Shown: positions 7,649-16,465 of the stretch, piece by piece | Layout of the letters: the number at the start of each line of letters is the position of its first letter | How positions within the stretch are numbered: position 1 is the stretch's first letter | DNA from: Streptomyces sp. MUM 2J | GTDB lineage: Bacteria; Actinomycetota; Actinomycetes; Streptomycetales; Streptomycetaceae | DNA length: 64,000 nt | Assembly (NCBI RefSeq): GCF_022414535.1 | Contig: NZ_JADWYM010000039.1 | Coordinates: 1-64,000, forward strand | Reading direction: 5' to 3' | Made by a program: the position numbers and the translations under genes | Notes under the pieces: model-generated | Seen by the model: the letters and a program-made list of their open reading frames with translations, nothing else | Database searches by the model: none | What the model was told of the DNA's origin: nothing

Positions 7649-8655
7649 GTGGCCGACGAGGCGTTCACCGGCATCGAGGCAGAGCTGGGCGTCACGGCAG
7701 CGTGTCGGCTGACCGGCCGCTCCAGGGCCACCCACTACCGCCAGCTGCGGCCCCCATCGGAGCGAAAGCCCAGGAAACCGCAGGTCCAGCCCTCGGCCCT
7801 CACGCCCGAGGAGCGGGCCGCAGTGCTGGAGCTGATGAACAGCGACGAGTACGCCGAACTGCCGCCCGCGCAGATCTGGGCCCGCGAGCTGGATGCCGGG
7901 CGCTACCACTGCTCCATCTCCACGATGTACCGGATCCTGCGCGAGAAGGGGCAGTCCGGCGAACGCCGACGACAGGCCACCCACCCGGCGAAGACGGTGC
8001 CCGAGCTGGTCGCCACCGCACCGTCGCAGGTCTTCACCTGGGACATCACCAAGGCGGCCGGACCGGTCAAGGGGTCTGGTATCACGCCTACGTCATCATC
8101 GACATCTTCAGCCGCTACATCGTCGGCCACACCGTCGAGCGGGCCGAATCAGCGGTACGCGCCGAGGAATTGATCCGCGAGACCATCATCCGCAACGGCA
8201 TCGTGCCCGAGACCGTGCATGCCGACCGCGGCACCTCGATGACCTCCAAGAAGGTCTCGCAGCTGCTGACCGACCTCGGCGTCACCCGGTCGCACTCGCG
8301 GCCGAAGACCTCCAACGACAACCCCTACATCGAGGCCCACTTCAAGACCACGAAGTACATGTCCGACTACCCCGAACGCTTCGACTCGCTGGCCCATGCC
8401 CGTGAGTGGTTCGAGGCGTTCATCGCGTACTACAACCACGAGCACCGGCACTCGGGCATCGGCTGGCACACGCCCGCCGGCGTGCACTTCGGCACCGCCG
8501 AGGAGGTCCGCGATCAGCGTGCCGTCACCCTCGCCGAGGCATACGCCCGCCACCCCGAACGCTTCGGCTGCCGCCCCCGACCACCCCGGATACCCCAGCA
8601 GGCATGGATCAACGACCCGGCCAAGCGCAGGGAACCCGCACCACAAACCTCATAG
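7649..8655 (+). pseudogene. IS3-family transposase OrfB, frameshifted
   Basis: An rve-type DDE integrase. The first frame carries VTAACRLTGRSRATHYR and TWDITKAAGPVKG, then breaks at about 8070 where a G appears lost from a GGGG run. The second frame continues YVIIDIFSRYIVGHTVE, HADRGTSMTSK, NPYIEAHFKT and HRHSGIGWHTP. The catalytic D, D and E are all present but in two frames. The error may be recent, since the rest of the sequence is well conserved. Confidence 0.9.
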
Positions 8656-8671
8656 CGTCACGACCGTCTCA

Positions 8672-8880
8672 CTGGACTTGAAATCTTCCGACCCCACCGG
8701 GCTCCCCGAAAGCGCCCCCGCACTCCCCAACACCCCGAACGCGCCCACCGATTGATCCCCTACACCACCACGCGGGACACCATCGCCGGGCGCCGCGCTG
8801 ACGGAAACCGGCGCATTGTCGGCGGTGGAACCGTTCTGGACATCCAGGAGCTTGCCGTTCTGGACGGACGTGAACGTCAC
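8672..8880 (-). pseudogene. Ricin-B-like lectin fragment, N-terminal side of the split toxin-like gene
   Basis: VTFTSVQNGKLLDVQNGSTA and then DNAPVSV match one subdomain of ricin-type beta-trefoils ('GKxLDVxxGSTxxNAPV'), after which the frame continues in low-complexity Gly/Val sequence up to the IS3 edge. An upstream TAG in the same frame means no proper start remains. Joined across the IS, it would place a carbohydrate-binding module before the pore-forming-like domain at 6293-7188. Fusion is inferred, not proven. Confidence 0.45.
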
Positions 8881-8923
8881 CTATCACCATGGCCATACTG
8901 GCGAGTAGTGAAATGGGGGGACC

Positions 8924-11368
8924 GTGGCGGATCCGCTCGGTGTGCTGTTACGACGGCTGCGTCGGCAGGCGGGGCTGACGCAGGAGGAGGCGGCGGAACG
9001 GTCCGGGGTGAGTGTGCGCACCATTCGCCGTCTGGAGACCGGTACGTCTGCCGATCACCGGGTGGGAACGGTCAACCTGCTCGCTGACGCGCTCGGCATC
9101 GGGCTCGAGGACCGCAGGACCTTGGCGGCCATTCTCACGAAAGCACAGAACGCCACAGCTTCACCTCCGCCGCCCGGAGCAGATCCTGATCCCGAGCCCG
9201 GCGAATGGGCTGTCAAGTCACCTGGGCGGGCCCACGAGCCGCCTGCCGCGCATTCCTTCCCGACGCCCGGACCACCGCTGCCGGTACACGACGTCCTTGC
9301 CGTGGCCGCACAGGAACTGGCGAGAGAGGTCAGCCGCAGCTGGCGGCACGAGGAGGAGCAGCGCCAGGTCCACGATCCGTATCCGCTGCCGGTTCGGTGG
9401 CAGCAGGCCCCCGCACATCTGGTGGACCGCTGGGAGAACATCCGGCGCCTCGGACCGGGGGCCGTGTCACCTCCTCTGGACCTGAGCGGTGACGTGCGCA
9501 GCGTGGCGGAGGTCTACCAGCGGATACCGTCGGGACGGCTGGTGATCCTCGGGCAGGCAGGCTCAGGCAAGTCGATCCTCACCATCAGGTTCGTCCTGGA
9601 CCACCTCGAGCACCCGGGCGTTGATGGCCGGGTACCGGTCATCTTCGGTCTCAGCGACTGGGACCCGACGGCCACTGCGCTGCACGACTGGCTGACCGGC
9701 CGGCTGCTGCGCGACCACCCGCATCTGTCCCGCACCGTCCCCAGCGGCTCAACCCTGGCCGCCGCACTCGTCGACGCCGGCCTCATCCTCCCCGTCCTGG
9801 ACGGGTTCGACGAGATCGCACAAGGGCTGCGAGCCGAGGCGCTCAAGGCGCTCAACGCCTCGTCACTGCCGCTCGTCCTCACCAGCCGACGGGGTGAGTT
9901 CACCGAGGCCGTCCGCGCGGTACACGCACCGCTCGTCTGGGCCGCCGGCATCGAACTCACCGCCCTGACCCCCGACGATCTCGCCGCATACCTGCCCCGG
10001 GCCACCCGAACCGTCACCCCCGGCAACGGCAAAGGTGACCGCGGCGCCGGCGGACGGAAGACGGCATCGGTGTGGGACGCGGTCCTCGAGGCGCTGCGCA
10101 CCCGGGAAACCCCAGCGAGCACCAACCTCGCCGAGGTGCTGACCACCCCGCTGATGGTCGTCCTGGCGCGCACCATGTACAGCCAGACGCCCGACCCGAG
10201 TCCGGCAGAGCTGCTGGACTTCGCACGTTTTCCCACCAGAACGGCCCTTGAGGAGCACCTGTTGTCGGGGTTCGTGCCGGCGGTCTACCGGCGTCGCGCC
10301 CCTCGGCAGTGCGTCCCCGGCCATCGACGCCGGCAACGGAACTGTGGCCCCGAGCGTGCCGAGCAGTGGCTCGGCTACCTCGCCCATCACCTGACCCGCC
10401 CTGGCCATGGCCGGCAGGATCTCGCCTGGTGGCAGATCGGCGACTGCCTGCGGCGCCCGGCCCGGGTCACGGCCGTGGTACTGGCGACCGCGCTGTGCAT
10501 CACCACGGCTGACTGGCTCGTCAGCCCGTTCTTCCCCCTGCCCGACATCGGCTCGACGCTCCTGATGGCAGCCTTCGCGGGGCCCGTCGCAGGCATGGCT
10601 TTCGGATCCATCTACGCGGTCCTCATGTCCTTCCGTGACTGGGCCGCGATCGAACCTGCCCGCGCAGTACTGCGGCTGCTCGCCACACACCACCGCGAAG
10701 GCCGCAGGCTGCTCCCCGTGTTCATCTCGCGGTTCGGACACGGCCTACTCGGCGGGTTCCTTCTGGGCATCGGGTACGCGTGCGCCCTCGCCCTGGCGCG
10801 CAAACTCTATGGGGGGACCCCGCTCACCAGCCCCCACGCCATCGAAAGCACCCTGATCAACATGCTGCTCTTCGGGCTGCTCTTCGGCTCAGCCGCAGGA
10901 CTCGCCTTCGGTCTCGTCGCCGCACTGGAAATGCCCCTGGACGTCAGCACCGCAGCCACCCCGGCCACCCTCCTGTCCTCGAACCGCTCGACGGTGGCCC
11001 GGCAGACCCTCCTCCTCGCACCCTTCCTCACCCTCACCATCACCCTCGGCGGGCACCTGGCCGCCGAACTGCTCGACGGCTTGCTCGGTCCACTGCAATG
11101 GGGAATGTGGGACGGGCTCCTCATCGGCTCGGTCGCAGGGATCGGCGGTGGGGTCTCCTACGCACTCGCCTTCACCGCCTGGGGCCAGTGGTTCCTCCTC
11201 AGCGGCATCTGGCTGCCGCTGACCGGCAAGCTGCCCTGGAACACGCTCGCCTTCCTCGATGACGCCCACCACCGCGGAGTCCTGCGCCAGACCGGCGCCG
11301 TCTACCAATTCCGCCACATCCGACTCCAGCACCACCTCGCCGACGCCTACCGGCACCGGTCCACCTGA
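8924..11368 (+). CDS. HTH-NACHT NTPase with C-terminal membrane domain (STAND-type)
   Basis: 814 aa. Residues about 5-70 form an XRE-type helix-turn-helix (LGVLLRRLRRQAGLTQEEAA, VSVRTIRRLETG). A linker leads to a NACHT domain with Walker A GQAGSGKS (about residues 209-216) and Walker B LPVLDGFDEIAQG (about 288-300). From about 515 the protein becomes strongly hydrophobic, with several transmembrane segments, and ends in a cytosolic tail FRHIRLQHHLADAYRH. Such STAND proteins are ATP-driven switches; bacterial NACHT proteins include anti-phage effectors and regulators. DNA binding plus membrane anchoring suggests signal-controlled sequestration or membrane damage on activation. GTG start with weak spacing. 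Single-gene unit, intact in a zone of decay. Confidence 0.85.
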   Translation: MADPLGVLLRRLRRQAGLTQEEAAERSGVSVRTIRRLETGTSADHRVGTVNLLADALGIGLEDRRTLAAILTKAQNATASPPPPGADPDPEPGEWAVKSPGRAHEPPAAHSFPTPGPPLPVHDVLAVAAQELAREVSRSWRHEEEQRQVHDPYPLPVRWQQAPAHLVDRWENIRRLGPGAVSPPLDLSGDVRSVAEVYQRIPSGRLVILGQAGSGKSILTIRFVLDHLEHPGVDGRVPVIFGLSDWDPTATALHDWLTGRLLRDHPHLSRTVPSGSTLAAALVDAGLILPVLDGFDEIAQGLRAEALKALNASSLPLVLTSRRGEFTEAVRAVHAPLVWAAGIELTALTPDDLAAYLPRATRTVTPGNGKGDRGAGGRKTASVWDAVLEALRTRETPASTNLAEVLTTPLMVVLARTMYSQTPDPSPAELLDFARFPTRTALEEHLLSGFVPAVYRRRAPRQCVPGHRRRQRNCGPERAEQWLGYLAHHLTRPGHGRQDLAWWQIGDCLRRPARVTAVVLATALCITTADWLVSPFFPLPDIGSTLLMAAFAGPVAGMAFGSIYAVLMSFRDWAAIEPARAVLRLLATHHREGRRLLPVFISRFGHGLLGGFLLGIGYACALALARKLYGGTPLTSPHAIESTLINMLLFGLLFGSAAGLAFGLVAALEMPLDVSTAATPATLLSSNRSTVARQTLLLAPFLTLTITLGGHLAAELLDGLLGPLQWGMWDGLLIGSVAGIGGGVSYALAFTAWGQWFLLSGIWLPLTGKLPWNTLAFLDDAHHRGVLRQTGAVYQFRHIRLQHHLADAYRHRST

Positions 11369-11713
11369 CGCACTCCTTCCCGGGAGCGGAGGCATCCGGC
11401 CGTGGCTTTCCCCTGAGGTCCAGGAGTGCTGTTGTCTCGGTGACGGCACGTCACGTGCACAGCAGCCAGAGGGAGGCCGGCGAGGAACCCCACCGGCCAC
11501 GAATGACCGGCGCCATGGCCTGTCCGCCCCGCAACACGAACACCACCATCAAAGGTGCGCGACCGGTACCGCCGTCCCGGGAGACAGCTCGCGGTATACC
11601 GGCGGCGAACAGGCCGGCTCACGTCTTCCCCCGGTCGGCGGGAAGAACTTCGCGCCGCCAAGCATGTGTTCGACGGGAATGCAGTCCCGTCCTGTCCGGA
11701 TCCGAGGTATCGA
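11369..11713. other. Intergenic stretch
   Basis: 345 bp between the NACHT gene and the secreted esterase. No frame here has a credible start or family signature, and no strong hairpin was seen. It presumably holds the esterase promoter. Confidence 0.4.
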
Positions 11714-12823
11714 GTGTTCACCCTGCTACGCAAAGCCCTGACCGCCGGCACTGTCAGCGCCGCAGCGCTGGCGATGTTGTCCGCCACGCCGTCGGCCGCG
11801 CACGCCGACACCGACGCCCCGCCGCCGCTGACCGACGGGAACGGCCTGACCCAGGTACCCACCGAGAGGGCGATCGCCGACAACAACACCGGTACCGCCT
11901 TCGTCATCACCGTGACCACGCCGCAGGTCGCCAACGACCCCGGCACGACCGGGCACCACATCAAGATCCTGCTGCCCGCCGACTACGCGGCCAACCCCAC
12001 CAAACGCTACCCGGTGCTCTACCTCCTGCACGGCGTGGGAGGCAACCCCATCGAGGCGAGTTCCTACGCCGCCCTGCAGAACCCCACCTCGATGATCGAG
12101 GTGATTCCGGACGGCGGAACCCGGGGCTGGTACACCAACTGGCTCTACCAGACGACCGCCGCGGGCGCGCAGAACTGGGAGAACTTCCACATCAACCAGG
12201 TGATCCCGTTCATCGACGCCAACCTGCGCACCATCCCCGACAGAGCCCACCGGGCCATCGCCGGCATATCGATGGGCGGCTTCGGCGCGTTCCACTACGC
12301 CCAGAACCATCAGGGACTGTTCAGCCAGACCGCCTCGCTGTCGGGTGCCATCGACCTGTCCCGCGACGCGATGGACGTGCGTATGGCCGCTGTCGGCACC
12401 CTGACCAACGTGGGCGGAGTCTGCGGCTCGAGCTCCCCCGTCTGCCAACTCTCCTTCGGCCCCACGGTATCGAGCGACGCGCTGTTCGGCACCCCGTACC
12501 TCTTCTCGATCTACTACCCCTATTCCGACACCCTGTGGAACAGCGCCGACCCCTCCACCCACATGGCCAAGATGGCCGGCATGGGGATCTCGATCTACGT
12601 CGGCAACGGCAACGGCGACCCGAGCAGCATGGAATTCTGGGCCGAAAGCGCCTCCAAGCACGTCAAGGACCACCTCGACGCCCTCAAAATGCCCTACCAC
12701 TACGTGGACTACGGCAACGGTGCGGGCTGGGGCAGCTGCGACGGCGGCCACGACGGACTGTGCTGGGCACAGGACCTCCAGGACTGGATCCCCCGCCTTG
12801 AGCAGGCGTTCGCTGCCGCCTGA
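11714..12823 (+). CDS. Secreted alpha/beta-hydrolase esterase (esterase D/antigen-85-like)
   Basis: 369 aa from the GTG at 11714, with GAGG 6 nt upstream. Residues 1-32 form a Sec signal peptide (LLRKALTAGTVSAAALAML, then ...AAHADTDA with an AxA-type cleavage site). The mature protein has LLPADYAANPTKRYPVLYLL, HGVGG (oxyanion region), the nucleophile motif GISMGGFGAFHYA (Ser near residue 185) and a late GGHDGLCW likely carrying the catalytic His. The layout matches extracellular carboxylesterases/mycolyltransferase-like hydrolases of the S-formylglutathione hydrolase group. Substrate may be an acylated polysaccharide or polyester; unknown. Confidence 0.85.
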   Translation: MFTLLRKALTAGTVSAAALAMLSATPSAAHADTDAPPPLTDGNGLTQVPTERAIADNNTGTAFVITVTTPQVANDPGTTGHHIKILLPADYAANPTKRYPVLYLLHGVGGNPIEASSYAALQNPTSMIEVIPDGGTRGWYTNWLYQTTAAGAQNWENFHINQVIPFIDANLRTIPDRAHRAIAGISMGGFGAFHYAQNHQGLFSQTASLSGAIDLSRDAMDVRMAAVGTLTNVGGVCGSSSPVCQLSFGPTVSSDALFGTPYLFSIYYPYSDTLWNSADPSTHMAKMAGMGISIYVGNGNGDPSSMEFWAESASKHVKDHLDALKMPYHYVDYGNGAGWGSCDGGHDGLCWAQDLQDWIPRLEQAFAAA

Positions 12824-13265
12824 CAGGGGCTGCATGCGCCGGCTGCTGCGAGCGTGCGGTCGCTGGACAAGGGCGGGGCAAGCCATGGCGTAGTCCGCCG
12901 GGCACCAGGGCGGCTGGAGGGGGCCGGACGACGGCCGACCCCCTCCCCACGTCTCGGACCAGGAGCATCCGCCGACCCGTAACCCGGGCGGATGCCGAGC
13001 CGCTGCCCCGTTGCGGCCGCGACGACCTCACGCCGGGCCGGGCGATCACACTGATCGAGCCCGTGACGTGGAACAACGCCAAGCAGGCTCGATCGTGTCC
13101 GTCGTCGTGGTGTTGGCGATCAGCGGCTGGGAGTGCGCGGGTGTCTGCCCGGGGCGCACTTCCACGGGTAAGTACCGCTCCCTGAACAGGGGGTGGGCCA
13201 TCGACACTGTCGCCGACCGGGTGGCGCTTCCCCCCAGGCGCCGCTGTATGGGGAGCGTCCACCTC
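12824..13265. other. Intergenic stretch before cassette copy 3
   Basis: 442 bp with no convincing gene. A short minus-strand frame (about 13046-13201, starting MAHPLFRERYLPVEV) has no good ribosome binding site. Where copy 2 has the start of peptide B, here the sequence diverges just past the shared purine-rich motif, so peptide B has been lost or was never included. Confidence 0.4.
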
Positions 13266-13278
13266 CCTCCCCGGTCCG

Positions 13279-13301
13279 CTGCCGCTGCAGTGCAGCGGCA
13301 G
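13279..13301 (-). terminator. Hairpin downstream of peptide A copy 3
   Basis: Same 11-bp stem as at 5678-5700 (CTGCCGCTGCA/TGCAGCGGCAG). Here no second peptide gene follows, so it would simply end the transcript. Confidence 0.6.
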
Positions 13302-13362
13302 TTGGATTCGGATCTCCCCTCCCCCGGGATGTGCAGCGACCAGTCGTCCGGCCCGGCGGCGC

Positions 13363-13536
13363 TCAGCCTTCCGCCGCGGCGTAGGCGACACCGCACACGA
13401 CCGCAACCGTGACCAGCACCACAGCACCTGCAGGGGTCGCCGCCACCGGGAGCTGAGCCGACTTGAACATTCCCTCGTGCTCCTCGTGCAGCTCACCCAG
13501 GTCCCTGGCCTGAACGTCGATCATGTTCTCCAGCAT
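13363..13536 (-). CDS. Small hydrophobic peptide A, copy 3
   Basis: Third identical copy of the 57-residue peptide, ATG at 13536 with AGGAG upstream. It lies closest to the putative maturation genes: the intact methyltransferase at 13985-14746 is transcribed in the same direction about 450 bp upstream. A methyltransferase-like tail (13610-13737, TTGWSVRVRRSGDMAFVLVARR) directly precedes it. Role as peptide precursor is inferred from family and context. Confidence 0.65.
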   Translation of the reverse strand: MLENMIDVQARDLGELHEEHEGMFKSAQLPVAATPAGAVVLVTVAVVCGVAYAAAEG

Positions 13537-13609
13537 CGGTACCACCTCTCCTGATCTTCTCTGTTGGGGTCACCTCCCACCTTAGGGAAGACCATGATGC
13601 GCGACCGTC

Positions 13610-13737
13610 CTACGAACGCCTCGCGACCAGGACGAATGCCATGTCCCCCGACCGGCGGACACGCACGGACCACCCGGTGGTCCGCGGCAACGGCGTACCA
13701 GCCCCCCTGCCAGTGATCAGTACCCGACCCGGACCCG
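13610..13737 (-). pseudogene. Methyltransferase-like C-terminal tail, cassette copy 3
   Basis: Same tail as at 2340-2467. It is about 250 bp downstream of the stop of the intact methyltransferase 13985-14746, which ends in a related sequence; the tail may mark an old tandem copy of that gene. Tentative. Confidence 0.35.
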
Positions 13738-13984
13738 GCTGCCGCCCGACCCACCTGCCGCTGCCAGATCGGCGAATCGCCTCGACGGCAGCCTCCGCGC
13801 GGCGATCACTCGCAAGTACCCGGCCACCATGGCCAGCACCGGCGGGCGGACGCCCTGCCCGGAACCCGACGGAACACGCACCGACGCGAACCACAGACCG
13901 CGGCGGCCCAGCTCGCCGAGGTGATACGCGGTCCAGGATTCTCAAGGCGCCGAAATCGGTGAGGGAGCGGTGGGGACCGCCCGC

Positions 13985-14746
13985 TCACCGGCTCTTGGTG
14001 TAGCGGACAACGAACATGCTCGCGGAGTCCGTCAGCGGGTCGTCCTCCCAGCCGGTGGTCCGCAGGCCCGGGGAAAGGCCCGCCGCCACGGCATCGGCAT
14101 CGACCTCCTCCGGGGTGGTCAGCCTGCAGGTCTCGCTGAAGAGCGTCGCGGTGCCGTTTTCGAACCACACGTGTGTGGCCTGCCAGACGGTTTGGTCCGG
14201 ACCCAGGTTCGAGAAGCCGAGCAGTCCGGTGTTCTGTCCCGGATACGGGACGAGGTAGGAGGCCTGTGGCTCCCCTCGGTGCAAGGCGAGGATGTTGTCG
14301 CGATGTACGTTCTCGATGACCAGCACGCCGCCGGGAGCCAGCGCCTCGGCCGCGTGCCGGATGACCTGCCTCTGCTCGTCGCGGTCCAGGAGGAGCGACA
14401 GGGTGTTGCACACGCAGTACACCAGACCGTAGGCCTGTTCGTCCCGGTAGGTTCTGATGTCATCGAGGACCGGCGTGACGTCCGCACTGCTCGTGTGTAC
14501 CGCGGACTGCAGCACCTCCAGCATCGCGGGCGACGCGTCGACGCCGGTGATCGGGCCCACCCGGGCGGAGAGGGGCAGTGCTATCCGCCCGGTGCCGACG
14601 CCGAGCTCCAACGTCGGCAGCCCTCCTCCGGGGTGCAGGCCGGCAAGTTCGTCAACGACCCGCCGAACCTCCTCGCCCCGTGGCAACACGTGGTCATAGA
14701 CGGACGCGAACGCCGCTCCGTATGCGGCGTCGGGTGGTTCGAACAT
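13985..14746 (-). CDS. Class I SAM-dependent methyltransferase
   Basis: 253 aa. Motif I LELGVGTGRIALPLSARVG (about residues 46-64), acidic loop GVDASPAMLEVLQ (motif post-I), LVYCVCNTLSLLLD and the LAPGGVLVIENVH strand are all in order, as in Methyltransf_25-type enzymes. It moves a methyl group from S-adenosylmethionine to an unknown acceptor. Start ATG at 14746 follows AGGAATACCGTC. It faces the same way as peptide A copy 3 downstream and as the two-component and ABC genes upstream, which suggests but does not prove a role with the peptide family. Confidence 0.85.
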   Translation of the reverse strand: MFEPPDAAYGAAFASVYDHVLPRGEEVRRVVDELAGLHPGGGLPTLELGVGTGRIALPLSARVGPITGVDASPAMLEVLQSAVHTSSADVTPVLDDIRTYRDEQAYGLVYCVCNTLSLLLDRDEQRQVIRHAAEALAPGGVLVIENVHRDNILALHRGEPQASYLVPYPGQNTGLLGFSNLGPDQTVWQATHVWFENGTATLFSETCRLTTPEEVDADAVAAGLSPGLRTTGWEDDPLTDSASMFVVRYTKSR

Positions 14747-15169
14747 GACGGTATTCCTCCTGCAACGGCCGATCAGAGCGACGGCCGGGGCGGCAGCCCG
14801 GGTGTGTCGCTACCATTGCGTGCCCTCCTGCACGGGGCGGCCGGTCGTAGGCGCGACCGCGCCATATCCCGTACCCGACCCGCAGGGTGCACCTCACCCT
14901 GCCACCGCCTTCAGCCGCTGGGCGCCGCGGCTCGGGCCGAACTCAGCCCTTCGCGCTTGCCCGCCACGTCTCCGGAGGACGGAGAACCGAGATACACGCG
15001 GGCCCCCGATTCACCCGGGCAGCAAGGCCATCACGTGGTCTCGCCCCAGCCATTGTGCTTCTTTTCCCTCTTCCTCGCCTTCCGAGGCGTCACAGCTGTG
15101 CCGGGCAGCGAGGGCCGGAAGGGTCCGGCGCTGTCCGCGCAGTCCCGACTACGCTGAATGACCCGGTTG
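14747..15169. other. Intergenic stretch
   Basis: 423 bp between the methyltransferase start and the histidine kinase stop. No supported gene; frames on either strand lack ribosome binding sites and family motifs. Presumably carries the methyltransferase promoter. Confidence 0.4.
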
Positions 15170-16465
15170 CTAGAGGGCTTGGCGGCGGACCGGATCGTGT
15201 TCGGTGCTGTCGGGCCCGAGTGGCAGCTGGACCAGGGCGGTGGTGCCTGTGGGGTGACGGGGTTGCACGGTGAAGCTGCCACCCGCTGTCTCGACGCGGA
15301 CACGCAAGGCGGCGAGGCCGATGTGCCCACGGCGGACGCTGGCCTCCAGCACGCCGGGCTGCATACCGCGTCCGTCGTCGTCGATCCGCAGGTGCAGTCG
15401 GCCGTCCCGGACACGAAGGTCGATGCGGCATTCACGGGCACCCGAGTGCTGGACGATGTTGTTCAGCAGCTCGCGGGTGGCACTGAAAGCGATCCCTTCG
15501 GCGGCGAACCGGGGGATGTCGCCGTACTCGCCATGCATCCGGATGCCGTCTCGTTCCCCGATGTTCTCCACAAGCCGGCGTACCGCCTGTGCCAGGCCGA
15601 GATATTCGAGCACCACCGGGTGGAGTTCGGTGAGGATCGACCGCATCTGGCGAACGGTCTCGGCGAGCGTGCGGTCGGCGCGGGTGAACGCCTCCTCACG
15701 ATGGGACTCGCGGGCTTCCGCCAGGTCGTGGCGAGCGGCGAGAATGTTCTGCAGGGTCTCGTTGTGGAGCGTCTCGGCCAGGTTCCGCCGTTCGCGTTCC
15801 TCTGCGTCCATGGCCTGTCCCAGCAGGTCGCGGCTCTGCGTCATCAGAGTGCCGACGCTGCGTGACCGGTCCCTCTGCACGCGGGAGAGCAGGGTGCAGA
15901 TGCACCCCAGGAGCAGCAGGTTCAGCACGTGGACCACGGTCGGCCACCAGTAGGGGACGCTCCAGCGGCCCAGTGCGGCGGCCGTGGAATAGGCCAGGGC
16001 GCTGGCACCGGTCATCAGCGCCGTCACCTTGGGGTCGAGCTGGAACGCGGCCAGGACGGGGATGAGGAAGAAGGCGTCGCCGACCGGCGGATGGACGCCG
16101 ACGGGCGCCTCGAAGCCCCCGGACACTGCCAGCAGTGCGCCGAGGATCGCCAGGTCGAGCAGCAGGAGTCGCCAGGTCCAGCGGGACGGGCTGCCCCGGT
16201 GCCATATGTACCACAGCAGCAGGACCGCCCATACGGCGTAGCAGACGACCAGGGCACCGCACAGGAACTCGTGGCGCCGGGGTGGGAACAGCAGCAGCTG
16301 GAGGGCGACGAGCACGACGATCAGCAGGCGCAGAACGCTCTGGATGCGCTCTCCGGTGCGGGCCTGGGCCGCGGCCTGGGAGGCCGGCAGGCCGTCGGCG
16401 TCCGGCGCGGCGTGGCGGTTCTGCAGGGGGATGGTCACTGCCCGTACCCGTTCCGTGCGCGTCAT
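15170..16465 (-). CDS. NarL-type sensor histidine kinase (HisKA_3)
   Basis: 431 aa. After a cytosolic start, about five hydrophobic segments (residues 40-205) form an integral membrane sensor. The dimerisation/phosphoacceptor helix reads EERERRNLAETLHNETLQNI (about 220-240; the His of LHNE is the site). The HATPase has the N-box SATRELLNNIVQHSGA and G-box DDDGRGMQPG and RRGHIGLAALRVRVE. A 4-bp overlap with the response regulator upstream shows one transcript. It likely senses a membrane-associated signal and controls the neighbouring exporter and peptide genes; this target is inferred from position only. Confidence 0.9.
   Translation of the reverse strand: MTRTERVRAVTIPLQNRHAAPDADGLPASQAAAQARTGERIQSVLRLLIVVLVALQLLLFPPRRHEFLCGALVVCYAVWAVLLLWYIWHRGSPSRWTWRLLLLDLAILGALLAVSGGFEAPVGVHPPVGDAFFLIPVLAAFQLDPKVTALMTGASALAYSTAAALGRWSVPYWWPTVVHVLNLLLLGCICTLLSRVQRDRSRSVGTLMTQSRDLLGQAMDAEERERRNLAETLHNETLQNILAARHDLAEARESHREEAFTRADRTLAETVRQMRSILTELHPVVLEYLGLAQAVRRLVENIGERDGIRMHGEYGDIPRFAAEGIAFSATRELLNNIVQHSGARECRIDLRVRDGRLHLRIDDDGRGMQPGVLEASVRRGHIGLAALRVRVETAGGSFTVQPRHPTGTTALVQLPLGPDSTEHDPVRRQAL

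Larger units (their letters stand above)
7189..8671 (+). mobile_element. IS3-family insertion sequence (decayed)
   Basis: About 1.48 kb bounded by short inverted ends TGAGACG (7189-7195) and CGTCTCA (8665-8671) and carrying the usual orfA/orfB pair. No target duplication is visible at the edges (GGG left, CTG right), so flanks may have rearranged. It is inserted between the two parts of the toxin-like gene. The orfB frameshift means it cannot move on its own. Confidence 0.75.
13266..13737. repeat. Peptide cassette direct repeat, copy 3
   Basis: Composite of both shared regions: 13266-13670 matches 5665-6069 and 13345-13737 matches 2075-2467. It is the longest copy and could be the parent or a recombinant of the other two. 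Confidence 0.9.

Noticed and set aside
13046..13201. Short minus-strand ORF starting MAHPLFRERYLPVEV
   Set aside because: No ribosome binding site and no similarity to the peptide family; sits where peptide B is missing.
2075..13737. CRISPR array
   Set aside because: The repeats are about 400 bp, only three in number, kilobases apart and protein-coding; no cas genes are present.
13970..15157. 395-codon plus-strand open frame
   Set aside because: Antisense to the SAM methyltransferase, which shows all class I motifs.
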